From: Paludibacteraceae bacterium
GTDB lineage: Bacteria; Bacteroidota; Bacteroidia; Bacteroidales; Paludibacteraceae
Assembly: GCA_017391525.1 (NCBI GenBank)
Contig: JAFOYE010000009.1
Location: 1-64,000, forward strand
Length of the DNA stretch: 64,000 nt
Direction: 5' to 3'
The position numbers and the translations under genes were made by a program. Below are positions 23,093 to 32,772 of the stretch, piece by piece. A model generated the notes under the pieces. That model worked only from the letters and a program-made list of their open reading frames with translations. It had not been told where the DNA came from and searched no databases. Within the stretch, counting starts at the first letter, position 1. Every line of letters starts with the position of its first letter.

Positions 23093-23330
23093 TTTAGGGT
23101 TTTAGGAGTTCTAAGGGTTCTAAAAGTTCCAAGCGCAGCGGAGCAGCTGTTCTAAAGTTCTAATCGCACCTGGCGGTGCTGTTCTAAAGTTCTAAACGCC
23201 TTCGGCTGTTCTAAGCACCCTAAAGGGTTGTTCTAAGCGCGGCAGAGCCGCTGTTCTAATGTTCTAAGCGCTTCGCTGTTCTAACTGTTGGAACCGTTAG
23301 AACCGTTGGGACCTTTCAACTGCAGCCTTC
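23093..23330. repeat. Longest GTTCTAA linker-hairpin array
   Basis: About 240 bases with some 12 GTTCTAA-type words and at least seven different small stems: CAGCGGAGCAGCTG, GCACCTGGCGGTGC, CGCCTTCGGCTG, ACCCTAAAGGGT, GCGGCAGAGCCGC, GCGCTTCGCTG, CAGCCTTCGGCTG. Ends as 9-base words (GTTGGAACC, GTTAGAACC) next to the epimerase stop. Confidence 0.85.
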
Positions 23331-23335
23331 GGCTG

Positions 23336-24940
23336 TCACTCCCAGCCGTCAAAGACTTCTGGTCCATAGACGTTGTCTTCGTTTGCATCGTGGAGTGGTG
23401 CCCAGAGTTGAGCGAAGAATGGGTTCTTCTTAGCTACCTTATCCCATTGCCATGGACGAGCGTTAGGCTCATCCTTATATGGATAAGGCATGCACTCCTC
23501 ACACCAGTGGCCACCTAGCAACACAAGGCGTGGACTTGCCGTGAACTTGTGACCCTCTGCGCACATCCATTCAAGCGGAGTATCCCAAATTGAAGATCGC
23601 TCGCTTGACTCGCTGTTGATCGCTGACGCTGTAGATCGGCCTTCGGCCTGTAGATCGCTCACAGGGCTCGCTGTAGTATTTTCTTCGGCATAGCCGAGGC
23701 ACTTACCGCCACGGAAAGCTGCGGCTTTTTGCATGTCCTCAAGGGTGAAGAGTACTTTAGGCTTTTGCTCGTCATAACCATGGTCAAGGAGGGTATACTC
23801 GTCGCTATTATGTGAGAGATCCCAGTCTTTCCATTTTGGAATAGCCTTGTATGCCTCCAATGTACCATAATACGCGCTGATACGCTCGGTTTTGTTGTGC
23901 TTGATCCACCATTGTGTACCGTGCTCCTTGGACATAGCCATAGCGTACATGCCGAGTTTCACGCAGCGTGGGAAGAGCTTGGCAATCTTGGTCTTAGCCG
24001 CAAAACGGATACCCGCAGGTACAGTAGGCGACTTGGCCATCTCTTTGAAGTACTCCTTGACTGGTACATTGGCGCGGAAGTGGAGGTATTTCTCCAAGCG
24101 ATCGCCATCGATATACCACATACCGTGGAAATTGCGGGTAGTGAACCAGTTGGCGTTGAAGATCTTCTCTGGGCGTGGACAGCCGATGGCATCCAAGAGG
24201 AGGCACTCAAACTCGTAGTTGGAGATGCGGTACTCTTGGCCCGAACCGATATTGTAGTAATTCTTCCAGAACTCCTCTGGTACCTCGTCGCGGCAAACAC
24301 GTTCGAGGAGGCGTCCGCTGTCCTCTACAGTCGCCCACTCGAGCACGCCACGGATAGGAACGTGGAACATGATTGGGTCGTAGTTCTTGAGGATAGCTGG
24401 GTAAAGGATACCCGACTGACGAAGGGCTACCCATTGCTTGATAGGGGAGTTGGTGATGATGCGCTCTGCCTGCGCTTTGGTCAGACCATAGTGGTCGTAA
24501 GCAGACACGCAGATTGGGTCGCCAGCGCGTCCCCAGTGGAGAGGCTCGCGGCGGTCACCCATTTGAGCTACACTACCGATATACACCACCTTAGGTTGTT
24601 TGTCCTCTGGTTGAGCGAGGACAGCGTCGCGGATATTGGTAGCCGCAGAGATATTGGTGCGCAGGGTAGCCTTAGGGCGGTAGTCCGCCTGTGGAGAGAC
24701 CATACCTCCGACGTGGAGGACGATATCCGCTCCTGTGACACCACGGAGGATATCATCGTAGTTGGTGAGATCGCCCCAGATGACTTCTACTTTGTCAGCG
24801 AGAGGCGCAAGTTTCTCTTTGTTTTTCTTGCTTGGGCGAGCCAAGATACGCAAGTGATATTTCTCTGGGTAGCGGAGAATCTCGGTCATACCCGCGTAGC
24901 CCATGGTGCCTGTGGCACCGGTGAGGAAAATGGTTTTCAT
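23336..24940 (-). CDS. NAD-dependent epimerase/dehydratase with C-terminal zinc-ribbon-like domain
   Basis: Extended short-chain dehydrogenase. Rossmann motif TGATGTMGYAG at about residues 6-16 (start taken at the ATG at 24940; a TTG 18 bases upstream is less likely), YGLTKAQAERI with the catalytic Tyr/Lys at about 166-170, substrate loop to about 330. The last 120 residues add a metal-ribbon-like module: CLGYA ... WMCAEGHKF ... GGHWCEECMPYPY. An in-frame insert (about residues 421-449, bases 23593-23677) of GTAGATC words and GGCC-TTC-GGCC stems splits this module between its first and second Cys. Substrate unknown. Confidence 0.85.
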   Translation of the reverse strand: MKTIFLTGATGTMGYAGMTEILRYPEKYHLRILARPSKKNKEKLAPLADKVEVIWGDLTNYDDILRGVTGADIVLHVGGMVSPQADYRPKATLRTNISAATNIRDAVLAQPEDKQPKVVYIGSVAQMGDRREPLHWGRAGDPICVSAYDHYGLTKAQAERIITNSPIKQWVALRQSGILYPAILKNYDPIMFHVPIRGVLEWATVEDSGRLLERVCRDEVPEEFWKNYYNIGSGQEYRISNYEFECLLLDAIGCPRPEKIFNANWFTTRNFHGMWYIDGDRLEKYLHFRANVPVKEYFKEMAKSPTVPAGIRFAAKTKIAKLFPRCVKLGMYAMAMSKEHGTQWWIKHNKTERISAYYGTLEAYKAIPKWKDWDLSHNSDEYTLLDHGYDEQKPKVLFTLEDMQKAAAFRGGKCLGYAEENTTASPVSDLQAEGRSTASAINSESSERSSIWDTPLEWMCAEGHKFTASPRLVLLGGHWCEECMPYPYKDEPNARPWQWDKVAKKNPFFAQLWAPLHDANEDNVYGPEVFDGWE

Positions 24941-24951
24941 TATGTTTTGAT

Positions 24952-25001
24952 GTTTCAAAGTTTCAATGTTTCAGGGTTTCAAAGTTTCAAGGGGTTTAAA
25001 C
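24952..25001. repeat. 8-base GTTTCAAA tandem array
   Basis: GTTTCAAA, GTTTCAAT, GTTTCAGG, GTTTCAAA, GTTTCAAG, then GGGTTTAAA. It fills the gap upstream of the epimerase and encodes the last residues (KPLETLKP) of the four-helix-bundle protein. Confidence 0.8.
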
Positions 25002-25378
25002 TTTGTGCCTTTTATTTCTGCATTTTTTAATGATTGCATAAAGAAATATATACTACCGCTCAATTTTTTTGATTGATTTAAGATTGAGTCGAAAGTGTTT
25101 TGGTCAATATAACCAATGTCATATGCTCTATAGATTTGACTTCGGACTTCTCCACAAGAACCTTTTGCAATTGACAAAAATTGCAAAAACTCTTTATTTC
25201 CATCCCGTTCAAATCCCTCTGCGATATTATCCATAATAGAACCTGCTGCTGAAGTTATTTGCCCAACAAACCGATAATCTTTACTAAATTCTGGCAACCG
25301 TGAAATAACATAAATCTCCTTAGATAATTCGCGAGCTTCTTTCCAAATCTTCAAATCTTCAAAACAAGTTGCTTTCAT
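24971..25378 (-). CDS. Four-helix-bundle protein (23S rRNA intervening-sequence family)
   Basis: 135 residues of the small helical family first seen in 23S rRNA intervening sequences and now widespread as a free-standing gene of unknown role. Diagnostic segments: FEDLKIWKEARELSKEIY, SAAGSIMDNIAEGFERDGNKEF, LSIAKGSCGEVRSQIYRAYDIGYI. The stop and the last eight codons lie within the GTTTCAAA array, so its C-terminus has been replaced or extended by repeat sequence. Its neighbours suggest no function. Confidence 0.9.
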   Translation of the reverse strand: MKATCFEDLKIWKEARELSKEIYVISRLPEFSKDYRFVGQITSAAGSIMDNIAEGFERDGNKEFLQFLSIAKGSCGEVRSQIYRAYDIGYIDQNTFDSILNQSKKLSGSIYFFMQSLKNAEIKGTKFKPLETLKP

Positions 25379-25384
25379 ATCTTT

Positions 25385-25466
25385 CTATTGGTCTTTGGAA
25401 CTGTTAGAACTGTTGGAACTGTTAGAACTGTTGGAACTATTAGAACCGTTGGAACCGTTAGAACCT
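25385..25466. repeat. 9-base GTTAGAACT / GTTGGAACT tandem array
   Basis: At least eight 9-base units alternate GTTAGAACT with GTTGGAACT, changing to final C in the last three. It is the clearest tandem form of the GTTCTAA-type word. Confidence 0.85.
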
Positions 25467-25470
25467 TTTA

Positions 25471-27084
25471 TCATTTCTTAGGATGTACGAGTTGTTGCCA
25501 TTTTTGTTTGGCGAACTGAAGAGGATGGTTGATGAGGAACATACCCCAATGGTCGTTCTCCTCTGCTACAGATTGCTCTACCTGTAACTCAGAGGCTTCC
25601 GCTGCCTTGTTGGAAATGAGCAACAACTGATCACCTATCTCCAACTCTGATGTACCCGTAGGCACAAAGAAATCTTCGCCTCGGCGAACCATGATGACCA
25701 GCGATTTTTTGACGAAAGTGAAATCCTTGAGGCAATTACCCTTGGACAACATTTTCTCGGTGACAACCAGTTCGGTGGCAACCGATTCGACTTCCTCAGG
25801 TAAGTCGATGTCGAAATATTGAAGTTTCTTTTGTACTACAGGTGGTTTGGTCAGGCGGAGCTTCTTGGCCATGAACGAAAGTGATGTACCCTGTACGATG
25901 AGCGAGATGAGTGTGCAGAGGAAGACTACATTGAAGATGAGATCTGCATGTGGCACCTCGTGAGCTTTGCACATGATGGCAAAGATAATAGGTACAGCAC
26001 CCTTGAGTCCGACCCAACTGAGCATGAGTTTATCTTGTCCGTTGTATTTCTTGAACGGAATCATACAAATTAGGACGGATATAGGTCTAGAGAAGAAGAT
26101 CATGACTAGACTGATGATGATACCAGTAAGTAGAACCTCTGTTTGGAAAAGCTCGTGTGGCTTGACCATGAGTCCAAGGACGAGGAAGATGATGAGCTGG
26201 CTGAGCCAAGTGAGTCCGTCGAAGAAGTTACGCGTTTGTTTTTTACGTGTGAACTTGCTGTTACCAATCACTAAACCGCCGATATACACCGCTAGGTAAG
26301 TGTTACCCTTGAGATAATAGGTGGCGGAGAAGATGAAGATACATGCGGTAAGCACCATGATAGGGTAGAGTGACTCGTTGCTGAGTTTGGATTTACGCAT
26401 GAGACTGACGATGACTTTACCAAAAATGAAACCCATGACGGCACCCATAACTAATTGTACGACAATGTCTTGTATGACAGTTAGTCCGGTGACGTCGCCT
26501 TGTGTGGCAGTGACTACTCCGATGAGTGTGGTGGTGAGGACGTATGCCATAGGGTCGTTGGCACCAGACTCAAGTTCAAGGAGTGGTCGTAGGTTATGTT
26601 TGAGTCCAATACCGTTGGTTCGTAGTATGGAGAACACGGAGGCGGAGTCAGTGGAAGACATGGTGGAAGCCATGAGTAGTGCTACAGGGAAAGAGAGAGT
26701 AGCAAAAGCTTCGAAAGCTCCAAAAACATAGTAAATGCATACTCCCGTGATGAGCATTGTGAGTAGCACTCCCACGGTGGCTAGTGTGAGGCCAGGAGCA
26801 ATGACAGGTCGTATGTCGGAGAGTTTGGTGTCCAATCCACCAGAGAAGAGGATGATACACAAAGCAATGGTTCCGATGGCTTGTGCGGAACCTACGTTGA
26901 GCATATATCCCACTTCTTCTTCGTTGAAGAGTTTGCCAATACCGTCAGGTCCGAAGAGCATACCGACTGCCAAGAAAAGGAAAAGTGCAGGGATACCGAA
27001 CTTGTAGCCAATCTTATCGGTGAAGATACTGGCAAAGAAGAGGAGAGATAGTACGAGTAGTACGAGTTCTACTTGCATGAACAT
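25471..27084 (-). CDS. Potassium/proton antiporter (CPA1, NhaP2/CvrA-like)
   Basis: 537-residue monovalent cation/proton antiporter. About 12 membrane helices occupy residues 5-395, with MASTMSSTDSASVFSILR and the acidic LELESGANDPMAYVLT typical of CPA1 exchangers. The C-terminal soluble part (about 400-510) has a TrkA_C domain (LEIGDQLLLISNKAAEASEL) that in NhaP2-type proteins senses a ligand and gates exchange. Two ATG codons six bases apart (MFM) could start it. It lies on the same strand as the thioredoxin gene, 62 bases apart. Confidence 0.87.
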   Translation of the reverse strand: MFMQVELVLLVLSLLFFASIFTDKIGYKFGIPALFLFLAVGMLFGPDGIGKLFNEEEVGYMLNVGSAQAIGTIALCIILFSGGLDTKLSDIRPVIAPGLTLATVGVLLTMLITGVCIYYVFGAFEAFATLSFPVALLMASTMSSTDSASVFSILRTNGIGLKHNLRPLLELESGANDPMAYVLTTTLIGVVTATQGDVTGLTVIQDIVVQLVMGAVMGFIFGKVIVSLMRKSKLSNESLYPIMVLTACIFIFSATYYLKGNTYLAVYIGGLVIGNSKFTRKKQTRNFFDGLTWLSQLIIFLVLGLMVKPHELFQTEVLLTGIIISLVMIFFSRPISVLICMIPFKKYNGQDKLMLSWVGLKGAVPIIFAIMCKAHEVPHADLIFNVVFLCTLISLIVQGTSLSFMAKKLRLTKPPVVQKKLQYFDIDLPEEVESVATELVVTEKMLSKGNCLKDFTFVKKSLVIMVRRGEDFFVPTGTSELEIGDQLLLISNKAAEASELQVEQSVAEENDHWGMFLINHPLQFAKQKWQQLVHPKK

Positions 27085-27085
27085 A

Positions 27086-27135
27086 AACGCAGCAGTGCTG
27101 CGGTGTTAGTGGCCCTAGTGGGCATTTATAATAAG
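27086..27135. repeat. Short linker-hairpin array upstream of the antiporter
   Basis: Stems GCAGCAGTGCTGC and GCCCTAGTGGGC joined by GGTGTTAGTG, then TTATAATAAG. Same layout as the larger arrays. Confidence 0.6.
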
Positions 27136-27146
27136 AGTTATAGAGG

Positions 27147-27575
27147 TTATCTCCTGATGCCAAAGACCTCTGCAATAGCCTCTTGCCAAACGTCAAGTGG
27201 GTTGTAGCCAGAGACGATTTGAGGAAGACCTTTCATTGGGCAGAGAACAACTGTAGGATAACTGTTCACGCCAAACAGAGCCGCTAGCTCAGGTTCTTCT
27301 TCTGCATCAAGGGTATATACGTAGATTTGGCCCTTGTATTGCTCAGCTACTTGCTCGAGGATAGGATGCAACTTCTTGCACCATCCACACCATGTGGTAG
27401 AGAAGTCAATGATACATGGTTTGTCACCCAAATACTTCCATCTAGGTTTTGATGAATCGTCAAAGTAACAAACTTTCTCCTTAAAGTCTTCTGTTGAAAG
27501 GTAAGTAAGACCTTTAGCGGATGCAGAGAGTGTGCAAAACACTACTGCAATGAGTAATAATACACTTTTTTTCAT
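27147..27575 (-). CDS. Exported thioredoxin-fold protein
   Basis: 142 residues from the ATG at 27575. Signal peptide about 1-20 (LLLIAVVFCTLSASA) and a thioredoxin domain with active site TTWCGWCKKLHP at about residue 68 and the cis-Pro loop NSYPTVVLCP. It probably acts as a periplasmic disulfide reductase or isomerase. The open frame upstream of 27575 runs through the promoter, so the internal ATG is preferred. Confidence 0.88.
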   Translation of the reverse strand: MKKSVLLLIAVVFCTLSASAKGLTYLSTEDFKEKVCYFDDSSKPRWKYLGDKPCIIDFSTTWCGWCKKLHPILEQVAEQYKGQIYVYTLDAEEEPELAALFGVNSYPTVVLCPMKGLPQIVSGYNPLDVWQEAIAEVFGIRR

Positions 27576-27587
27576 AATTTTTGTGAT

Positions 27588-27627
27588 TTTGGGCGCAAAG
27601 TTACAAAAAAAATCGTAACTTTGCAAA
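27588..27627. promoter_or_regulatory. Back-to-back promoters: thioredoxin (minus) and aroB (plus)
   Basis: Minus: TTTG at 27624-27627, 20 bases, TAACTTTG at 27596-27603. Plus: TAACTTTG at 27616-27623 with TTTG at 27588-27591 (24-base spacer). The two -7 boxes are 12 bases apart and form an imperfect palindrome, so the two RNA polymerases would occupy the same 40 bases. Confidence 0.7.
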
Positions 27628-27652
27628 CTTTTTAAAATTTTTATCTCGATTA

Positions 27653-28705
27653 ATGACGATGGATGCTATAATAGTTTCAGATTTACGTAGCGCATTGATA
27701 CCGTTTTTGGATAAAACGCCAAAGGGGCAGTTGTTTGTTGTAGTGGATGAAAACACCTCCACAAAATGTATGCCAGTGGTGGCAGAGGCATTGGGAGAAG
27801 TAGCATACGAAACCATAGTGATACCTGCAGGTGAGAGTCACAAGACTCTTGCTGCGGTGGAACAGATATGGAATGCCTTGTATAATCATCAGGCTACTCG
27901 TGAGGCCTTGCTGCTGAACGTGGGAGGCGGTATGGTGACCGATTTGGGCGGTTTTGCTGCGGCGACCTATAAACGCGGTATTCGCTATGTGAATATCCCT
28001 ACCAGTTTGCTGGCTATGGTGGATGCATCGTCGGGCGGAAAAACCGGTTTTAACTATCTAGGCGTGAAGAATATGATAGGCAGTTTTGCTATGCCTGAAG
28101 ATACCTTGGTTTACTTGCCGTTATTGGAGAGTTTGCCGGTGCAAGAATGGTTGAGCGGTTATGCGGAAATGTTGAAGCACGGATTGCTGAAAGATGAGGC
28201 GCATTGGACAGAGTTGTTGGCGTTGGAAGTGGATGATAATGAGTGTGTTATGTCAGGTGAGTTGTTGGCCGAAAACATAGCCGTGAAAGAGCGAATAGTG
28301 GAGGCCGATCCGAAGGAAAAAGGGCTGCGAAAATTGTTGAATTTTGGACATACTGTAGGTCACGCAATAGAGGAGGCTTATCACGCTGAAGGCAAGGATG
28401 TGAAGCATGGTTATTGTGTGCTGTGGGGTATGGTGGCAGAGCTCTATCTGAGCGTGGTGAAGATGGGATTGGATAAGGAAGTGCTGCGTCAGATGAGTAG
28501 CGTGATGCTGGCGTATTACGGTCGTCCTGAATGCAACTGCAAGGATAGAGAGCGACTGGTGGAGTGGATGATGAAAGATAAGAAGAATAGAGTGGCAGGA
28601 GAGATCAACTTCTCGCTGCTGCGTGCTATAGGTGACGGCGTGGTGGATCAGACCGTGACAAGAGAAGAGTTGGATGAGGCGATGGAGTATTTGTTCTCAC
28701 TATAG
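27653..28705 (+). CDS. aroB: 3-dehydroquinate synthase
   Basis: Second step of the shikimate pathway, converting DAHP (made by the enzyme at 34514-35512) to 3-dehydroquinate with NAD and a divalent metal. Motifs: VVDENTST, PAGESHKTL, NVGGGMVTDLGGFAAATYKRGI, VNIPTSLLAMVDASSGGKTG, SGYAEMLKHGLL (metal Glu), LNFGHTVGHAIE (metal His) and HGYCVLWGM. 350 residues, full length. Either of two ATGs (27653, 27659) could start it. Confidence 0.97.
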   Translation: MTMDAIIVSDLRSALIPFLDKTPKGQLFVVVDENTSTKCMPVVAEALGEVAYETIVIPAGESHKTLAAVEQIWNALYNHQATREALLLNVGGGMVTDLGGFAAATYKRGIRYVNIPTSLLAMVDASSGGKTGFNYLGVKNMIGSFAMPEDTLVYLPLLESLPVQEWLSGYAEMLKHGLLKDEAHWTELLALEVDDNECVMSGELLAENIAVKERIVEADPKEKGLRKLLNFGHTVGHAIEEAYHAEGKDVKHGYCVLWGMVAELYLSVVKMGLDKEVLRQMSSVMLAYYGRPECNCKDRERLVEWMMKDKKNRVAGEINFSLLRAIGDGVVDQTVTREELDEAMEYLFSL

Positions 28706-28775
28706 TGAGAGTTAAAAGAGTTCTAAAGTTCTAATCGCCCTTGCGGGCTGTTCTAAAGTTTTAGGGGTTTTGAAG
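28706..28775. repeat. GTTCTAA linker-hairpin array downstream of aroB
   Basis: CTCACTATAGTGAG stem across the aroB stop, then AGTTAAAAG, GTTCTAAA, GTTCTAA, the stem GCCCTTGCGGGC, GTTCTAAA, GTTTTAGG. The following 125 bases up to the gyrB promoter hold only the 17-mer shared with 22641 and A/T-rich sequence. Confidence 0.75.
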
Positions 28776-28898
28776 GGTTGAAAAATCTTTGATTTAAGGC
28801 ACTTTGTGTTTTTTGGTGAGAAAAAGTAAACCTTAACTTGGCCGAAAAGGCCGTTTATTTGCGTTTTAAGCGCATTTCTTGATTTTTTCGTAAAAGGT

Positions 28899-28930
28899 AT
28901 TGCGTATGTGAAGAAAAAGTTGTATCTTTG
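28899..28930 (+). promoter_or_regulatory. Promoter of gyrB
   Basis: ATTG (28899-28902, one mismatch to TTTG), 20-base spacer, TATCTTTG (28923-28930). The leader is about 125 bases. Confidence 0.65.
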
Positions 28931-28944
28931 CATGCTTTTTGCGT

Positions 28945-29033
28945 GAGTATAACTAGTATAACTAGTTGGGCTGGCAGAACTAGTGTGGCTGGCAGAGCTA
29001 GTACCTCTAGTAGTGCTAGTAAGACTAGCGACA
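28945..29033. repeat. CTAGT-rich repeat in the gyrB leader
   Basis: Nine or ten CTAG tetramers in words AACTAGT, GCTAGT, CTCTAGTAGTG, AGACTAGCG, with GGGCTGGCAGA/GTGGCTGGCAGA in between. It is similar in kind to 1926-1995 and would be transcribed as the gyrB 5' untranslated region. Confidence 0.7.
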
Positions 29034-29051
29034 GAAACAGAAAATAAATAA

Positions 29052-31055
<2,004 letters not shown>

Positions 31056-31081
31056 TTTAGTTTAGAGTTTAGGGTTTAGGG

Positions 31082-31624
31082 ATGAAAGTAGCGGTTTATT
31101 GTAGTGCGAAAGATCGTATCCCCAGCGAGTATTTGGCGCTGGGAGATACGCTTGGCAAGTGGATTGCTGAGTCAGGATACACTTTGGTGTATGGTGGTGC
31201 TACAGGTGGCTTGATGACTCGCGTGAGCAATGCAGCTAAAGCAGCGGGTGCGCGAGTAGAAGGCGTGATACCGCAGCGAATCATTCAAGCTAAACGTATG
31301 GCTGATAATTGCGACGAAATGCATGTGGTGGACAATATGAGCCAACGCAAGCAGATGATGCGCGAGATAGCTGACTGTTTCGTGTGTCTGCCGGGTAGTT
31401 ATGGCACTATGGACGAGATGATGGACGTAGTGGCTAGCGGCACGGTGGATGAACATCGCAAACCCATCTTTGTACTAAACTATAAAGGTTTCTATGAGGG
31501 CTTGAAGCAACAAGCACACCACATGCGTGAACTAGGGTTCTTACCCCCAATAGAGCAATATGCTCCACAGTTTGTAGATACCATGGACGAACTGCAGGAG
31601 AAGATCAAAAAAGTAAAATCATAA
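31082..31624 (+). CDS. LOG-family protein (TIGR00730), first copy
   Basis: Rossmann-like LOG family, whose characterised members hydrolyse nucleoside 5'-monophosphates to base and ribose phosphate. 180 residues with VAVYCSAKD, LVYGGATGGLM and MSQRKQMMREIADCFVCLPG. The signature PGGxGTxxE reads PGSYGTMDE, with the second Gly replaced by Ser. The second family member, at 53128-53715, keeps the full signature. Heptamer-type words (GTTTAGA, GTTTAGG) fill the 26 bases between gyrB and this gene. Confidence 0.85.
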   Translation: MKVAVYCSAKDRIPSEYLALGDTLGKWIAESGYTLVYGGATGGLMTRVSNAAKAAGARVEGVIPQRIIQAKRMADNCDEMHVVDNMSQRKQMMREIADCFVCLPGSYGTMDEMMDVVASGTVDEHRKPIFVLNYKGFYEGLKQQAHHMRELGFLPPIEQYAPQFVDTMDELQEKIKKVKS

Positions 31625-31644
31625 TCAAGAATTAAATAAGGAAT

Positions 31645-32739
31645 ATGCAAAAGACCAAAGTTTTTGAGCAATGGTTGTTGGATCAACAAGCAATGATCGT
31701 TCGCTACCGTGAGGTGGAGAAGGGTGCTGTGTTGGCAGAGTATAAGGAGTTGCAAGTAGTAGTATCTTCTGCTGAATTTCAAGCAAAGAAGAAACTATTG
31801 ACAACTACCAAGTATGCAGATACGTCAGAGGGTAAGACAATGGCGCAATACAAGAGTCTGAAGTCAAAAGGATCGGTGTTGCTGTATCGTATGTTCCACA
31901 AGGAGTCTTGGAAAGCGAAGGCTGATGTGGCAGCATATTTGGAATTGCTAGCGCAAGTGCAGACACCAGAGTTTCAAAAAGAGCACGCTTTCTGGAAGAA
32001 CGAGAAACGTTGGTGGACGACCGCAGAGGGTGCTCAAGAGAAGCGTTTTGAAGAATTGAAGAAGCATAAGGATGTGTTGTTCTTTGAGCAACATACAGAG
32101 GCCGAGGTGGCTGAGTTGGAGAGCTATAAACTAGTATGGAAAGATGAGTTTGATGGTAGCGCGATGAGTGCTAAGTGGGAGACTGGTTGGGTTTATCCAG
32201 CAGGCTTGCAAGCTAACCATTCGCACGTGAATGAGCAACAGGCTTATGTGAAAGGAGCTAACACCAAGGTAGGTGGTAGTGCGATGACAATAAGCACAAA
32301 GAAAGAGGCATGCAATGCTGCGGCATGGCATCCAACCAAGGGAATGCTGAAGCATGATTTTGCGTATACCAGTGATGTGTGGCATAGCACAGAGGGTGTG
32401 AATCACGCAGCTGGTGTGGTGCAAGTGAAGGTGGCATGTTCTGGAGATGTTAGACATGCGATATGTCTTACAGCACCTAAGATGCAACACGTGCTGCCAA
32501 TCATGCATGCAGCGTCCGTAGCGAAGGGCTACTTCATCTACACATTGGTGTGGAATGAGAATGAGGTGGTAAGTTATGTAAATGACCAAGAAGTGTCTCG
32601 CGGCAAGAATACCATGAAGGGCGAACCTATGCATATATTAATGCGCAGTTATTTGTCTGCTAGCATGAAGGCTGGCAAGGGCTCTTTAAGTGTGGATTGG
32701 GTAAGGGTTTATGGTAGAGAGTTGAATGTTGAGAGTTGA
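31645..32739 (+). CDS. Cytoplasmic GH16-like (concanavalin fold) protein with helical N-terminus, probably non-catalytic
   Basis: 364 residues without signal peptide. Residues about 1-160 are charged helices rich in Lys, Glu and Ala with a loosely repeated pattern (AEYKELQ, AQYKSLK, FEELKKH). Residues about 165-360 match the start and end of a laminarinase-type GH16 domain: YKLVWKDEFDGSAMSAKWET and the closing LSVDWVRVYG. The catalytic ExDxxE block expected in the middle is absent; the equivalent stretch reads QVKVACSGDVRHAICL. It probably binds something through the fold rather than cutting glucan. The last codons lie in a GTTGAAT heptamer array. Confidence 0.65.
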   Translation: MQKTKVFEQWLLDQQAMIVRYREVEKGAVLAEYKELQVVVSSAEFQAKKKLLTTTKYADTSEGKTMAQYKSLKSKGSVLLYRMFHKESWKAKADVAAYLELLAQVQTPEFQKEHAFWKNEKRWWTTAEGAQEKRFEELKKHKDVLFFEQHTEAEVAELESYKLVWKDEFDGSAMSAKWETGWVYPAGLQANHSHVNEQQAYVKGANTKVGGSAMTISTKKEACNAAAWHPTKGMLKHDFAYTSDVWHSTEGVNHAAGVVQVKVACSGDVRHAICLTAPKMQHVLPIMHAASVAKGYFIYTLVWNENEVVSYVNDQEVSRGKNTMKGEPMHILMRSYLSASMKAGKGSLSVDWVRVYGRELNVES

Positions 32740-32769
32740 ATGTTGAAAGTTGAGAGTTGAAAGTTTAAG
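32721..32769. repeat. Perfect 7-base tandem array GTTGAAA, 7 copies
   Basis: Consecutive heptamers: GTTGAAT, GTTGAGA, GTTGAAT, GTTGAAA, GTTGAGA, GTTGAAA, GTTTAAG. It begins inside the upstream coding sequence and ends four bases before the kdsA ATG. Confidence 0.92.
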
Positions 32770-32772
32770 GAT

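Noticed and set aside
23897..25030. Long open frame (377 codons) on the plus strand opposite the epimerase
   Set aside because: Antisense shadow of a well-supported dehydrogenase; no family motif in the translation and no promoter.
24971..25378. 23S rRNA intervening sequence
   Set aside because: No rRNA gene surrounds this reading frame; free-standing members of the family are common.
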